DNA of 53,104 nt from Yoonia sp. (lineage in GTDB: Bacteria; Pseudomonadota; Alphaproteobacteria; Rhodobacterales; Rhodobacteraceae): NCBI RefSeq assembly GCF_017854415.1, contig NZ_JAFMHR010000004.1, positions 1 through 53,104 on the forward strand, read 5' to 3'. The position numbers and the translations under genes were made by a program. Shown here piece by piece: positions 1 through 8,934 of this stretch (the stretch's first letter is position 1; every line of letters begins with the position of its first letter). Under the pieces are notes generated by a model, which had not been told where the DNA came from, did no database searches, and saw only the letters and a list, made by a program, of their open reading frames with translations.

Positions 1-1996
1 AACCAAGGTTCTCACGGGTATTCCTGACCTCGCGGTTGACTGCATCGTGGACGCTCTCGCCGCTGCGCACATAGGCGAACGGACGGCGCCATTGGCCAAC
101 AGGTTCATTGTCTGCCCCGTTTTCATTGGACCATTCCGAAATCGGCGTCATGCGCAGCGGTTGGAACAATTCATCCCTTGCCACACCCGCAATCGAAGCC
201 ATTGAGATCGGCGTATAAGGAGGGCGGAACGTCGTTGTGCCCACATTCGGAATATCGGCATTCAATGATTTAGAAAGGATCGCCAAACCATTAATGTTGC
301 TTAACTTTCCCTGATCTGTCGCCATGCCAAGCGTGGTGTAACGTTTGGTATGCTCGACACTTTCAAAGCCTTCTTGGGCGGCTAATTCCACGTCCGAAAC
401 CTTGACGTCGTTTTGGAAATCCAACCATGCCTTTGACCGCAGCGCATGGCTTGCACCTTGCGGCATTAACCACACGGGTGAAATCGGTCCTTCGGCAGCG
501 TCTTCGCCCATAGGCGATTGTGGGCCGCGCTTTGAATGCCCTGCAGCTTTGGCCGCCGCTCGTCCAGCAGCCCAGCCATCGCTGACAGCCTCTGCGGTAA
601 ACAGATGCCCATTAGCGATGCCTGCAGTGATTACAAAGGGCGGCCCGTCGTGACCTGTTGGCGCACGTTCTGGATCGGGGCGGAACATCACTTGGTCAGC
701 GTCCCAGTTCAGCTTGCCACCACAATGGGACCACAAGTGCACCACAGGGGACCACCCGCCAGACATCGCCACGCAGTCGCAGGCGATCTCTTCCAGAACT
801 GCACCTTCGCCCGCTTGTGCACAAAGGGCCACGCCAGTGACACGCTTGCCACCTTTGGCTTTCGCAATGCCTTTGCCCAGTTCAACGCGGATGCCCAGAA
901 CGCGGGCCTCGTCGATCAAGTCGCCCTCTACATCTGTGCGGGCATCGATGATAGCAGGCACATCAAGGCCCGCTTTTTTCAAGATGATCGCAGTGCGGTA
1001 GGCATCATCATTATTCGTCACGACAACCGTACGATCCCCCAGAGATACGCCAAAGTTCACCACATAGTCGCGTACAGCCGACGCAAGAAGAACGCCGGGT
1101 AAATCATTGGCAGCAAATGACAAAGGGCGTTCAATTGCACCTGTGGCTGTCACAATCTGCTTGGCTCGTACACGCCACAACCGTTGGCGTGGGCCATCCG
1201 TGTCAGGGGCGTGATCCGTCAGCCTTTCATAGGCCAATGCATAGCCGTGGTCGTAAACGCCTGCACCCATACAACGTATGCGCAGATCAACATTTGGCAT
1301 ATCTTTCAGGGCAGCAACTGTCGCGTCAATCCAGTCTTGCGCAGGCATACCGTCAATCGTCGGCGTGTCGACGACAGCGCGGCCACCCCAATCGGCGGTC
1401 TGCTCAACCAACAAAACCCGCGCACCGCGCGCACCAGCGGCGTGTGCAGCAGCAAGACCCGCGATACCGCCGCCAACAACCATAACATCGACGGTCGCAT
1501 GAAAATGCTCGTACGTGTCTTGGTCGCGGTCTTTGGGCGCTTTGCCCAAACCTGCGGATTTGCGAATGATCGGCTCGTACACATGTTTCCAGAATGACCG
1601 CGGATACATGAACATTTTATAATAAAAGCCAGCAGGCAAGAACCGAGAAAGATGCGTGTTGATCGCACCCACATCAAATTCAAGGCTGGGCCAGTGGTTC
1701 TGCGACGTAGCCGTTAGGCCGTCAAACAATTCGGTCGTGGTCACCCGTGCGTTGGGTTCAAAAGACGCACCCTTGCCCAAATTTACCAACCCGTTGGGTT
1801 CTTCTGCGCCAGAGGCCACAACCCCGCGTGGGCGGTGGTATTTGAACGAACGCCCCATCAACATCTGATCATTGGCCAGCAATGCAGAGGCCAGCGTGTC
1901 GCCCTCGAACCCGCGCAGGTGCTTGCCATTAAAGGTAAAGGACACGGCCTTGTTTTTGTTGATCAATCGACCGTGGTTTGCCAAACGGGTGCTCAT
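1..1996 (-). CDS. soxA: Sarcosine oxidase alpha subunit (N-terminal two thirds, runs off the left edge)
   Basis: Large subunit of heterotetrameric sarcosine oxidase, which demethylates sarcosine to glycine and passes the methyl group to tetrahydrofolate. About 665 codons are visible; the family is usually near 1000, so the C-terminal folate-binding GcvT-like part lies outside. The track omits this frame because it has no stop in the window. Residues ~15-100 form the ferredoxin-like domain (GRSFKYHRPRG). A dinucleotide-binding motif, VVGGGIAGLAAAH, sits near residue 170 and a second nucleotide-binding stretch (GDRTVVVTNN) near 320. The last visible residues (GESVHDAVNREVRNTRENLG) match the start of the aminomethyltransferase region. 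The ATG overlaps the soxD stop as ATGA, so translation is probably coupled. Confidence 0.93.
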   Translation of the reverse strand, partial: MSTRLANHGRLINKNKAVSFTFNGKHLRGFEGDTLASALLANDQMLMGRSFKYHRPRGVVASGAEEPNGLVNLGKGASFEPNARVTTTELFDGLTATSQNHWPSLEFDVGAINTHLSRFLPAGFYYKMFMYPRSFWKHVYEPIIRKSAGLGKAPKDRDQDTYEHFHATVDVMVVGGGIAGLAAAHAAGARGARVLLVEQTADWGGRAVVDTPTIDGMPAQDWIDATVAALKDMPNVDLRIRCMGAGVYDHGYALAYERLTDHAPDTDGPRQRLWRVRAKQIVTATGAIERPLSFAANDLPGVLLASAVRDYVVNFGVSLGDRTVVVTNNDDAYRTAIILKKAGLDVPAIIDARTDVEGDLIDEARVLGIRVELGKGIAKAKGGKRVTGVALCAQAGEGAVLEEIACDCVAMSGGWSPVVHLWSHCGGKLNWDADQVMFRPDPERAPTGHDGPPFVITAGIANGHLFTAEAVSDGWAAGRAAAKAAGHSKRGPQSPMGEDAAEGPISPVWLMPQGASHALRSKAWLDFQNDVKVSDVELAAQEGFESVEHTKRYTTLGMATDQGKLSNINGLAILSKSLNADIPNVGTTTFRPPYTPISMASIAGVARDELFQPLRMTPISEWSNENGADNEPVGQWRRPFAYVRSGESVHDAVNREVRNTRENLG

Positions 1997-2322
1997 TGGA
2001 AATTCCCCCAAGACCAACCGGGGCGCTTGGCCGTAATCTTGTCTTTGATGTCTTGTGGTGGTTCCAGCGTTTGGGCTGGATAGGTGCCAAACACTTCTAG
2101 GGTGTTGGTGCAACGGGCGGCCAGAAACCACTTGCCGCAGCCATATCCATGACGCCAACGTTCAAAATGCACGCCTTTGGGGTTCTCGCGCATAAACAGG
2201 TAATCCTCGAAATCCTCGTCCGAAGATGCAGGGCCTTCGCGCTTGAGATGCGCCTCGCCACCTGCGTGAAGATCAGTTTCATCGGCATCAACGCCGCAGT
2301 ATGGGCAATGCAGGATCAGCAT
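1993..2322 (-). CDS. soxD: Sarcosine oxidase delta subunit
   Basis: Small zinc-binding subunit of heterotetrameric sarcosine oxidase, 109 aa, the usual family length. The start is the ATG giving MLILHCPYCG, not the track start 38 codons upstream, because CPYCG is the characteristic N-terminus. An AAAGGC stretch precedes it. The second half of the presumed metal site is HGYGCGKWF near residue 71. It lies between soxB (40 nt away) and soxA (ATGA overlap), the usual B-D-A order. Confidence 0.92.
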   Translation of the reverse strand: MLILHCPYCGVDADETDLHAGGEAHLKREGPASSDEDFEDYLFMRENPKGVHFERWRHGYGCGKWFLAARCTNTLEVFGTYPAQTLEPPQDIKDKITAKRPGWSWGNFQ

Positions 2323-2362
2323 GTTTGAGCCTTTGAAGTATGGTTTTGAATTGAGAAAAGCA

Positions 2363-3607
2363 TCAGTGTGCCACCCCAGCCGCGACGCTTTCGTCAATAA
2401 ATTTGCCTTCACGGAAGCGGAACATGCTGAATTCATCGGTCAGCGGGGATTGCCCCTTGGCGATCAACTCGGCCATGGCCCAACCGGACCCGGGGATTGC
2501 CTTGAACCCGCCAGTGCCCCAACCGCAGTTTACAAAGATACCGTCGACAGGTGTTTTGGACAGGATGGGCGAACGGTCGCCGGTGACGTCCACGATCCCA
2601 CCCCATTGACGCAGCATTTTCAGGCGTGCCAACATCGGGAAGGTTTCGACCAAGGCGCGCACGGTTTCCTCGATATGGTGGAATGATCCGCGCTGCGTGT
2701 AGTTATTATAGGCGTCAGTGCCGCCACCGATGACCATTTCGCCTTTGTCAGATTGCGACAGATAGCCGTGCACTGTGTTGGCCATCACGACGATATCCAT
2801 CGCCGGTTTGATTGGCTCTGACACCAGCGCCTGAAGTGCTACGCTTTCAATCGGCAAACGAAAGCCTGCCATTTGCGCCATGACACCAGAGTGCCCAGCA
2901 ACAACCAAACCAAGCTTATCGCAATCAATTGAACCTTTGGTAGTATCAACGCCGACGACTTTACCGTTCTCTTGGCGGACACCTTTGACTTCGCATTGCT
3001 GAATGACATCCATACCCATGTCCGAACACGCACGGGCATAGCCCCATGCGACCGCGTCATGGCGTGCTGTGCCGCCGCGCGCTTGCCACAGACCACCCAA
3101 AACAGGGTAGCGCGGGCCGTCGATATTCATGATCGGGCACAGTTCCTTGACGCGTGCGGGATCAATCCATTCGGTTGTGACACCTTGCAGGGCATTGGCA
3201 TGCGCTGTGCGCTTATAGCCGCGTACTTCGTGCTGGGTTTGGGCCAGCATAATCACGCCACGCGGGCTGAACATCACGTTGTAATTCAGGTCTTGGGACA
3301 TTGTCTCGTAAAGCGATCGGGATTTCTCGTAGATCGCCGCAGATGGGTCTTGCAAATAATTCGAGCGGATAATCGTCGTGTTCCGTCCCGTGTTACCGCC
3401 GCCCAGCCAGCCCTTTTCCAAGATCGCCACATTGGTGATCCCGAAATTCTTGCCCAAGTAGTATGCCGTCGCCAAGCCATGCCCGCCTGCGCCCACAATG
3501 ATCACATCGTACTTCTTTTTAGGCTCACGTTTTGCCCATGCGCGGTCCCAACCGGTGTGGTTGCGCATGGCTTCGCGGGCGATAGCAAAGGCGGAGTATC
3601 GTTTCAT
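2363..3607 (-). CDS. soxB: Sarcosine oxidase beta subunit
   Basis: Catalytic flavoprotein subunit (414 aa) of heterotetrameric sarcosine oxidase, which holds the covalent flavin and oxidises sarcosine. The FAD-binding motif VIIVGAGGHGLATAYYLG is at ~35-52, followed by EKGWLGGGNTGRNTT, typical of SoxB, and a C-terminal GWGTGGFKAIPGSG flavin-contact segment. It is the first gene of the soxBDA unit. The 204-bp region upstream is shared with the divergent ccmI and carries an 8-bp inverted repeat. Confidence 0.95.
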   Translation of the reverse strand: MKRYSAFAIAREAMRNHTGWDRAWAKREPKKKYDVIIVGAGGHGLATAYYLGKNFGITNVAILEKGWLGGGNTGRNTTIIRSNYLQDPSAAIYEKSRSLYETMSQDLNYNVMFSPRGVIMLAQTQHEVRGYKRTAHANALQGVTTEWIDPARVKELCPIMNIDGPRYPVLGGLWQARGGTARHDAVAWGYARACSDMGMDVIQQCEVKGVRQENGKVVGVDTTKGSIDCDKLGLVVAGHSGVMAQMAGFRLPIESVALQALVSEPIKPAMDIVVMANTVHGYLSQSDKGEMVIGGGTDAYNNYTQRGSFHHIEETVRALVETFPMLARLKMLRQWGGIVDVTGDRSPILSKTPVDGIFVNCGWGTGGFKAIPGSGWAMAELIAKGQSPLTDEFSMFRFREGKFIDESVAAGVAH

Positions 3608-3665
3608 CGGGGGTCCAGAATCCTTAGGCGCGGCGGTGCACTCGCCTGCATCATATCTGGACTGG

Positions 3666-3697
3666 ACGCCGCTCCAAGTGGATACTGACAGCGGCGT
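3666..3697. repeat. Inverted repeat in the soxB/ccmI divergent promoter region
   Basis: Perfect 8-bp arms ACGCCGCT and AGCGGCGT separated by 16 bp, about 60 bp from soxB and 115 bp from ccmI. It is the only obvious structure in this spacer. The arm spacing (about 24 bp centre to centre) would suit a dimeric regulator bound over two helical turns; a leader hairpin is the alternative. The sequence does not show which gene it serves. Confidence 0.4.
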
Positions 3698-3811
3698 ATA
3701 TCTGGCATTTTACGACATGGAACCGGCTACATCATTTCCGATCAGGCCACTGCCCCTTTTCACCAAGGCGACGGGTGGTTATGTGAACATGACAAAAGGA
3801 TGTGAGGACCG

Positions 3812-5011
3812 ATGATTTTCTGGCTTGTTTGTGCGATTATGACGCTTGTTGTCTTGGTGTTAATTGTAACACCGCTGTTGCGGCCCAAAGCGGTTGGCGA
3901 TGACAATCCCGATATTGCAATCTACCGCGCACAGCTCTCCGAAATTGACCGCGACCTTGAACGTGATTTGCTTGCCGCGGACGAGGCAGAACGCGCGCGC
4001 GCAGAGATTGCCCGTCGCCTGCTGGCCGCCAACAAAGAAGCGCGACCCCAAGCAGGCGCTGCAGCCCCCGCGCGCCTGACGCCACTGATTATCGTCAGCA
4101 TTGCCGCAGTCCTTAGCTTTGGCCTTTACTATAGCCTTGGCGCACCCGGTTACGGCGATATGCCCCTGAACGCCCGCCTTGCAGCCAGCGAAGAAATGCG
4201 CGCAAATCGCCCCGATCAGGCGGAACTCGAGGCCGCAGCACCCGCCCCGCCCCCTGTCGATCTGCCCGAAAACTATGTCGCCGCGATCGATCAATTGCGT
4301 ATTATCGCACCCACACGCCCTGATGACCTAGAGGCTTGGGAAAGACTGTCCTTTCACGAGGTCGAATTACGGAACTACGCAGGCGCCGCAAATGCCCAAG
4401 AGCAAGCCATCGCGATCAAAGGGAACGCCGCGCTAGTCTCTGACTATGAACGCTTACTTGACCTCAAAGTGGTTGCTGCGGGTGGCCTGGTTTCGCCACA
4501 AGCAGAGCAATTGATCCGCAATATCCTGAACCGTGACAACGGCAACATTGCTGCGCGTTACTATTTGGGTGCACTTTATAATCAAACCGACCGGCCTGAT
4601 CTGGCCTTGCGGTTCTGGCGCGACATCATCGAAACCGGTGACCCGAACAATTTCCACATCGCAAGCGCGCGCGCCCAAGTCAGCGGCGCCGCTTTTCGCG
4701 CTGGTGTCGAATACGCCGTGCCAGAGGCGCGCGGGCCTTCGTTTGAACAGATGGATGCCGCGTCAGAAATGTCCGCCGAAGACCGGAACGCCATGATCGG
4801 AGGCATGGTTTCAGGACTTGCCGAACGCTTGGCCAGCGACGGTGGCCCTGCCGAAGACTGGGCGCGTTTGATCCGGGCTTACGGCGTGTTGGGTGAACTT
4901 GACGCGGCACGTGCCGTCTGGACCGAAGCACAGCAGGTCTTTGTCAGCAGCATGCGCGGCATGGAAATCTTGACAAATGCGGCACGCGATGCCGGCGTAC
5001 TCGACGAATGA
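3812..5011 (+). CDS. ccmI: c-type cytochrome biogenesis protein CcmI
   Basis: Membrane chaperone (399 aa) of the System I cytochrome c maturation machinery. It holds apocytochrome c and delivers it to the CcmF/CcmH haem ligation complex. One membrane helix is at residues 3-24 and a second at ~90-110; between them lies a charged cytoplasmic coiled segment ([20 protein letters not shown]), the CcmI signature. The periplasmic C-terminal half is helical and TPR-like. No other ccm gene is in view. Its stop overlaps the ruvX start as ATGA, so it opens a three-gene coupled operon. Confidence 0.9.
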   Translation: MIFWLVCAIMTLVVLVLIVTPLLRPKAVGDDNPDIAIYRAQLSEIDRDLERDLLAADEAERARAEIARRLLAANKEARPQAGAAAPARLTPLIIVSIAAVLSFGLYYSLGAPGYGDMPLNARLAASEEMRANRPDQAELEAAAPAPPPVDLPENYVAAIDQLRIIAPTRPDDLEAWERLSFHEVELRNYAGAANAQEQAIAIKGNAALVSDYERLLDLKVVAAGGLVSPQAEQLIRNILNRDNGNIAARYYLGALYNQTDRPDLALRFWRDIIETGDPNNFHIASARAQVSGAAFRAGVEYAVPEARGPSFEQMDAASEMSAEDRNAMIGGMVSGLAERLASDGGPAEDWARLIRAYGVLGELDAARAVWTEAQQVFVSSMRGMEILTNAARDAGVLDE

Positions 5012-5484
5012 TATGCGAAACCCCCGAAAGCTTTGTGGCTGAAATCCCGCAAATGGGGGCGTTGGCCGGACTTGATCTGGGAACCGTCACGATCGGGGTC
5101 GCGATCTCGGATGTGCTGCGCGGTGTGGCAACCCCCACCGAGACGATCAAACGCAAGAAATTCGGGGTTGATGCAGTCAAATTGCTTGATCTCACGGCGC
5201 GCCGCTTGGTCACTGGTATCGTGCTAGGCCTGCCCCGCAATATGGACGGATCAGAGGGCCCGCGCGCGCAAGCGACCCGCGCGTTCGCGCGCAATCTGGA
5301 ACGTCTCACCCCCCTGCCGATCACCTATTGGGACGAGCGCCTGTCGACCGTCGCAGCCGAACGCGCATTAATTGAGGCGGATACGTCGCGAAAACGTCGC
5401 GCGGAGGTTATTGATCACGTTGCCGCGGGCTATATCTTGCAAGGGATGTTAGACCGCATGGCACATATGAGGGCGAATTCGTGA
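5008..5484 (+). CDS. ruvX: Putative pre-16S rRNA nuclease / Holliday junction resolvase-like RuvX (YqgF)
   Basis: RNase H-fold protein of the YqgF family (158 aa), implicated in trimming the 16S rRNA 5' end. The first acidic motif is [12 protein letters not shown] (~23-34), the strand [18 protein letters not shown] follows, and [14 protein letters not shown] carries the next conserved acidic pair. The start is set by the ATGA overlap with ccmI. Its end overlaps the following GTG start as GTGA. Confidence 0.92.
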   Translation: MICETPESFVAEIPQMGALAGLDLGTVTIGVAISDVLRGVATPTETIKRKKFGVDAVKLLDLTARRLVTGIVLGLPRNMDGSEGPRAQATRAFARNLERLTPLPITYWDERLSTVAAERALIEADTSRKRRAEVIDHVAAGYILQGMLDRMAHMRANS

Positions 5485-5723
5485 AGAGCACCGAGAACAC
5501 AGATCACATCTGGACACGCCAAGAAATCGAAAGCCCATGCATCAAAATCTGCGTGATCCACGCGGAAAGCCGCCTTTGTACTGGCTGCTTGCGATCGATT
5601 GATGAAATTGGCGCCTGGTCGCTGATGTCCCCCGAGGCACGCCAATTTGTTATGGCAGAACTACCGTCGCGCGCAGGTCAAGTCACCAAGCGGCGCGGCG
5701 GACGTGCGGCACGGCTAAAGTAA
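5481..5723 (+). CDS. DUF1289 family small cysteine-rich protein
   Basis: 80-aa protein starting with GTG inside the ruvX stop (GTGA). It carries the DUF1289 pattern: SPCIKIC at ~18-24, LCTGCLRS at ~31-38, then EIGAW. Four Cys suggest metal binding. The function of the family is not established; the context gives only co-translation with ruvX. Confidence 0.85.
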   Translation: MKSTENTDHIWTRQEIESPCIKICVIHAESRLCTGCLRSIDEIGAWSLMSPEARQFVMAELPSRAGQVTKRRGGRAARLK

Positions 5724-5739
5724 GGTTATTGCCCTGCAA

Positions 5740-5761
5740 CCTGACGCGCATAGTCGTCAGG
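5740..5761 (+). terminator. Hairpin downstream of the ccmI-ruvX-DUF1289 operon
   Basis: CCTGACG and CGTCAGG form a 7-bp stem with an 8-nt loop, 16 nt after the DUF1289 stop and between convergent genes. No T-tract follows directly (CTTTTGG comes a few bases later), so it may be an imperfect intrinsic terminator or an RNA 3'-end stabiliser. Confidence 0.4.
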
Positions 5762-5867
5762 GTCACGGCTTTTGGATCAAGCATCGCAATATCCTTTGTG
5801 TGTCAATGCGGACAGCGTGGCGCACAAATAAAGGATCGCGCAATTGTTTCGATTTACCTATGTGCCG

Positions 5868-6938
5868 CTATTTTGCGGGAAACACAAAACAGCGATCCCT
5901 ACGGATCATAATCCAAAGCGGCATACCGAGCTTGGGCAAGAACACTGACGGGATAATAGCCTTGAGGATCGAGCCATCGAAATCCATACGAAATTCAACC
6001 AGACTGGACGCTCCCATGAAGCGTGCACGCTCAACCACACCGCGCGCGGCGGTACCATCTGCCGGCGTCGGGTTGGGGCCGCGTCCGCCGCGATCAAAGT
6101 CGATTTTCAAGTGCTGCGGACGAATGACAATATTGACGTCAGTCCCGTCCGGCACGCCAGGCGCAAGAAACTGACCAAAGGGCGTATCCGTCAAAGCGCC
6201 CTGAACTTTACCCTTGATGACATTGATATCGCTAAAGAAAGCCGATGCTTCTATATCGACGGGCGCGTTGTAGATGTTGTAGGGTGCGCCACGCTGAACG
6301 ATCTTGCCGTTCCGCATGAGCGCAATTTCATCAGCCATGCGCATCGCCTCACCGGGTTCATGCGTGACCAGCAAAACGGCGGTGCCTTCGCTTTTCAGAA
6401 CTTCAAGCGTTTCATCGCGGATATCGTCGCGCAGGCGATCGTCAAGACCTGAAAAAGGTTCGTCCATCAACATGATACGCGGCCTGGGGGCCAGTGCCCG
6501 CGCCAAAGCCACGCGCTGTTGTTCACCACCCGAAAGCTGGTCTGGGTAATCATTGAAATGCGCAGTCATCCCCACCTTTTCAAGCAACAGATGCACACGG
6601 TCTGTGACCTTGCCGCCCTTTAGTCCAAAGGCCACGTTTTGCGCGACCGTCAGATGCGGAAACAGCGCAAAGTCCTGAAACATCAGACCAATATGCCGCG
6701 CCTCTGGTGGTAGTTGATTGTCACCGTCGCACACCAATGCGTCGTCCACATGGATGCTACCACTGTCAAGTTGCTCTACCCCGGCAATGATCCGCAGTGT
6801 CGTGGATTTTCCGCACCCCGAAGGTCCCAGCAAACAGGTCACCTGCCCAGGCATCACAGTTAAGCTTACATCGTCAACAACCCGGCGGCCGCCGAAGTCT
6901 TTGACGATATTTTTGATCTCAAGGCGGGGGGGAAGCAT
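5868..6938 (-). CDS. ABC transporter ATP-binding protein, ferric iron/polyamine (FbpC/PotA) type
   Basis: 356-aa ABC ATPase of an importer. It has Walker A GPSGCGKST, Q-loop MFQDFALFPHLT, signature LSGGEQQRVALARAL, Walker B IMLMDEPFSGLD and a switch His in LLVTHEPGEA, followed by a ~120-residue TOBE-type regulatory domain. The start is the ATG giving MLPPRLEIKN, 17 codons inside the track ORF, because the ABC domain begins there. Iron(III) is the likelier substrate from overall similarity, but no permease or binding protein is adjacent, so the substrate is open. Confidence 0.85.
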   Translation of the reverse strand: MLPPRLEIKNIVKDFGGRRVVDDVSLTVMPGQVTCLLGPSGCGKSTTLRIIAGVEQLDSGSIHVDDALVCDGDNQLPPEARHIGLMFQDFALFPHLTVAQNVAFGLKGGKVTDRVHLLLEKVGMTAHFNDYPDQLSGGEQQRVALARALAPRPRIMLMDEPFSGLDDRLRDDIRDETLEVLKSEGTAVLLVTHEPGEAMRMADEIALMRNGKIVQRGAPYNIYNAPVDIEASAFFSDINVIKGKVQGALTDTPFGQFLAPGVPDGTDVNIVIRPQHLKIDFDRGGRGPNPTPADGTAARGVVERARFMGASSLVEFRMDFDGSILKAIIPSVFLPKLGMPLWIMIRRDRCFVFPAK

Positions 6939-7022
6939 GGGTACAGCAATATCCCTGACGAAAACAATTGGGTATAGCGCACCTAACAACAGATGGGCGG
7001 CAGAGCAAGGTCAGCACAAGTC

Positions 7023-7053
7023 AAAAGCGGGCAGCGTTGCTGCCGCCCGCTTT
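7023..7053 (-). terminator. Rho-independent terminator of the SDR gene
   Basis: Read on the minus strand, AAAGCGGGC pairs with GCCCGCTTT around an inner AGC/GCT extension with a 3-nt bulge and a 3-nt loop, ending in TTTT. It begins 15 nt after the SDR stop. The GC-rich stem plus T-run is a standard intrinsic terminator. Confidence 0.8.
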
Positions 7054-7068
7054 CAACGTCAGCAGTCT

Positions 7069-7848
7069 TTAGATAGTCGCGTTGATCGCGCCGCCATCCA
7101 GAACAATGTTCTGACCAACGATAAAGCCAGCATGCTGCGAACATAGGAATGCACACATCGCGCCGAACTCTTCTTTCGTGCCATAGCGGCGTGCTGGAAT
7201 TGTCGCTTGGCGCTGCGCGGTTGCTGCTGCCATGTCGATGCCTTGCGCCTTAGAAACGCCTGTATCAAGGCTGACCGCGCGGTCGGTTGCGTGGATGCCT
7301 GGCAGCATGTTGTTCACGTTCACGCCAAACTGCGCCACCTGACGGGCAGTCCCTGCGGCATATCCCGTGAGACCTGCGCGGGCTGCGTTCGACAGACCCA
7401 ACTGCGGAATTGGCGCTTTGACGGAACCTGACGTGATGTTGACGACACGTCCCCAGCCTTTGTCGATCATGCCGGGCATCAGGGCCTTCATCAGCGCAAT
7501 CGGGGCCAGCATGTTCGCATCAAGGGCAGCGATGAAATCATCGCGGTCCCAATCGGACCACAACCCAGGAGGCGGCCCGCCTGCGTTATTGACCAGAATA
7601 TCCACGTCACCAGCTGCTGCGAGCAATGCCGCACGCCCTTCTTCGGTTGCGACATCGGCAGCAACGGCCACAACATCAACACCGTATTTGGTACGAATCT
7701 CTGCTGCGGTTGCCTCTAAAGCGTCTGCACCGCGCGCGTTCAGCACCAGGTTTACGCCCGCTTCGGCCAGGCTTTCCGCACATCCGCGCCCCAAACCCTT
7801 TGACGATGCGCAAACCAATGCGCGCTTTCCTTTGATACCAAGATCCAT
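7069..7848 (-). CDS. SDR-fold oxidoreductase-like protein lacking the catalytic YxxxK
   Basis: 259-aa Rossmann-fold protein related to 3-oxoacyl-ACP reductases. The cofactor segment is CASSKGLGRGCAESLAEAG (~13-31), the adenine-pocket acidic residue is in AADVATEEG, and VDILVNNAGG is the NNAG motif. The Ser region NITSGSV is present, but where classical SDRs have YxxxK this protein reads LGLSNAARAGL. That places it in the atypical BKR-like SDR subgroup that lacks the usual tetrad, so activity is uncertain. Single-gene unit with its own terminator. Confidence 0.85.
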   Translation of the reverse strand: MDLGIKGKRALVCASSKGLGRGCAESLAEAGVNLVLNARGADALEATAAEIRTKYGVDVVAVAADVATEEGRAALLAAAGDVDILVNNAGGPPPGLWSDWDRDDFIAALDANMLAPIALMKALMPGMIDKGWGRVVNITSGSVKAPIPQLGLSNAARAGLTGYAAGTARQVAQFGVNVNNMLPGIHATDRAVSLDTGVSKAQGIDMAAATAQRQATIPARRYGTKEEFGAMCAFLCSQHAGFIVGQNIVLDGGAINATI

Positions 7849-7971
7849 GGTGCTTTCCTTATGTTAAGACTTCGCCTTGCGATCTAGCACTGCAACACGC
7901 GTTGGGCAAACGACTGGGCGCCTTTTTCGTTCATACTTGGCGCGCGGCCAAAGGCAGTGTAACCCCAAGCT

Positions 7972-8934
7972 ATGGAACAACGCCCCCTCACGATCGATGT
8001 TTTTGTCGCCAGCGATGTGATCGCCAGCGACGGCGTTATGAAAGGCGAGCAGATATCGTTCGCCGATGAATTAGTGATGGATGATGTATTTCAAGTCCAA
8101 GCATGCAGCCCATTGCACGCGCTTGAAGTGCTCTCTGGACCGGACGGGTTGCGCCGCTTGGATCAGTCCCAGAATGTCGTGCATCTGGACTGCTGCCTGA
8201 CCCTGATGGCCCCTGATGGCGGCACCTATGAGGCCTTGATACTGGTCGAAATCCAAGACGACATGGTTGCCGAGGTTTATGTATTGCCACTAGGTGAAAT
8301 GCTTTCGATGGTTGACTACAGGTTGGTCGGGATTGCCCGTCACACCGCCACCAAACGCTTTGCAGAGGCCGCAAGCGGATCATTTGCGCGCGGCACACGA
8401 ATCACGATGGCCGATGGCGCTATGCGTGAAATCGAGACCTTGAAGGCCGGTGACATGGTCTTGACCCGCGACGCAGGCCGCCAGCCCGTGAAATGCATAG
8501 GCCAAGCAACTTTACGCGCCACCGGAAGCTTTGCACCTGTAGTGATCAAAAAAGGTGCGTTGCACAATGACAATGATCTGGTCGTGCGCGCCGACCACCG
8601 CCTGTTTATCTACCAACGCGACGACGCTTTGGGCGCTGGTCGCGCAGAAGTACTTATAAAGGCCCGCCATTTGGTGGATCATGCGACCGTGCTGCGCAAA
8701 CGCGGCGGCTTTATTGATTACTTCCAACTGGTTTTTGAACAACATCACATCATCTACGCCGAAGGGATCGCCGCTGAGTCCCACCTTGTCGATCCACACA
8801 CCCGTGGTGCTTTGCCCGACGGCATGGCAGCCCTTCATCATGGCCACCGCGCCCATCTTGATTACGAGGTCAAAGACAACCTGATCCCGCTTGCCAAGGC
8901 CGCAGCGCTATTGCGCAAAGCGTCATCGCGTTAG
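7972..8934 (+). CDS. Hint-domain protein (Hint_2 type)
   Basis: 320-aa protein whose residues ~138-290 form a Hint (hedgehog/intein-like) domain: SFARGTRITMADG, then EIETLKAGDMVLTRD, RADHRLFIYQ and HHIIYAEGIAAESHLVD. This family is common in Roseobacter genomes. Hint domains with activity usually start with Cys; here the equivalent position appears to be Ser. The N-terminal ~135 residues match nothing I recognise; no signal peptide is evident. Its TAG overlaps the stop of the convergent lipoprotein gene by 4 bp. Confidence 0.75.
   Translation: MEQRPLTIDVFVASDVIASDGVMKGEQISFADELVMDDVFQVQACSPLHALEVLSGPDGLRRLDQSQNVVHLDCCLTLMAPDGGTYEALILVEIQDDMVAEVYVLPLGEMLSMVDYRLVGIARHTATKRFAEAASGSFARGTRITMADGAMREIETLKAGDMVLTRDAGRQPVKCIGQATLRATGSFAPVVIKKGALHNDNDLVVRADHRLFIYQRDDALGAGRAEVLIKARHLVDHATVLRKRGGFIDYFQLVFEQHHIIYAEGIAAESHLVDPHTRGALPDGMAALHHGHRAHLDYEVKDNLIPLAKAAALLRKASSR

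Noticed and set aside
2972-3688. Plus-strand ORF of 238 aa across soxB
   Set aside because: Reverse frame of soxB, whose FAD motifs and length are correct; no protein family visible.
5740-5761. Calling this hairpin a strong intrinsic terminator
   Set aside because: No T-tract immediately follows the stem, so it is kept only as a low-confidence terminator.
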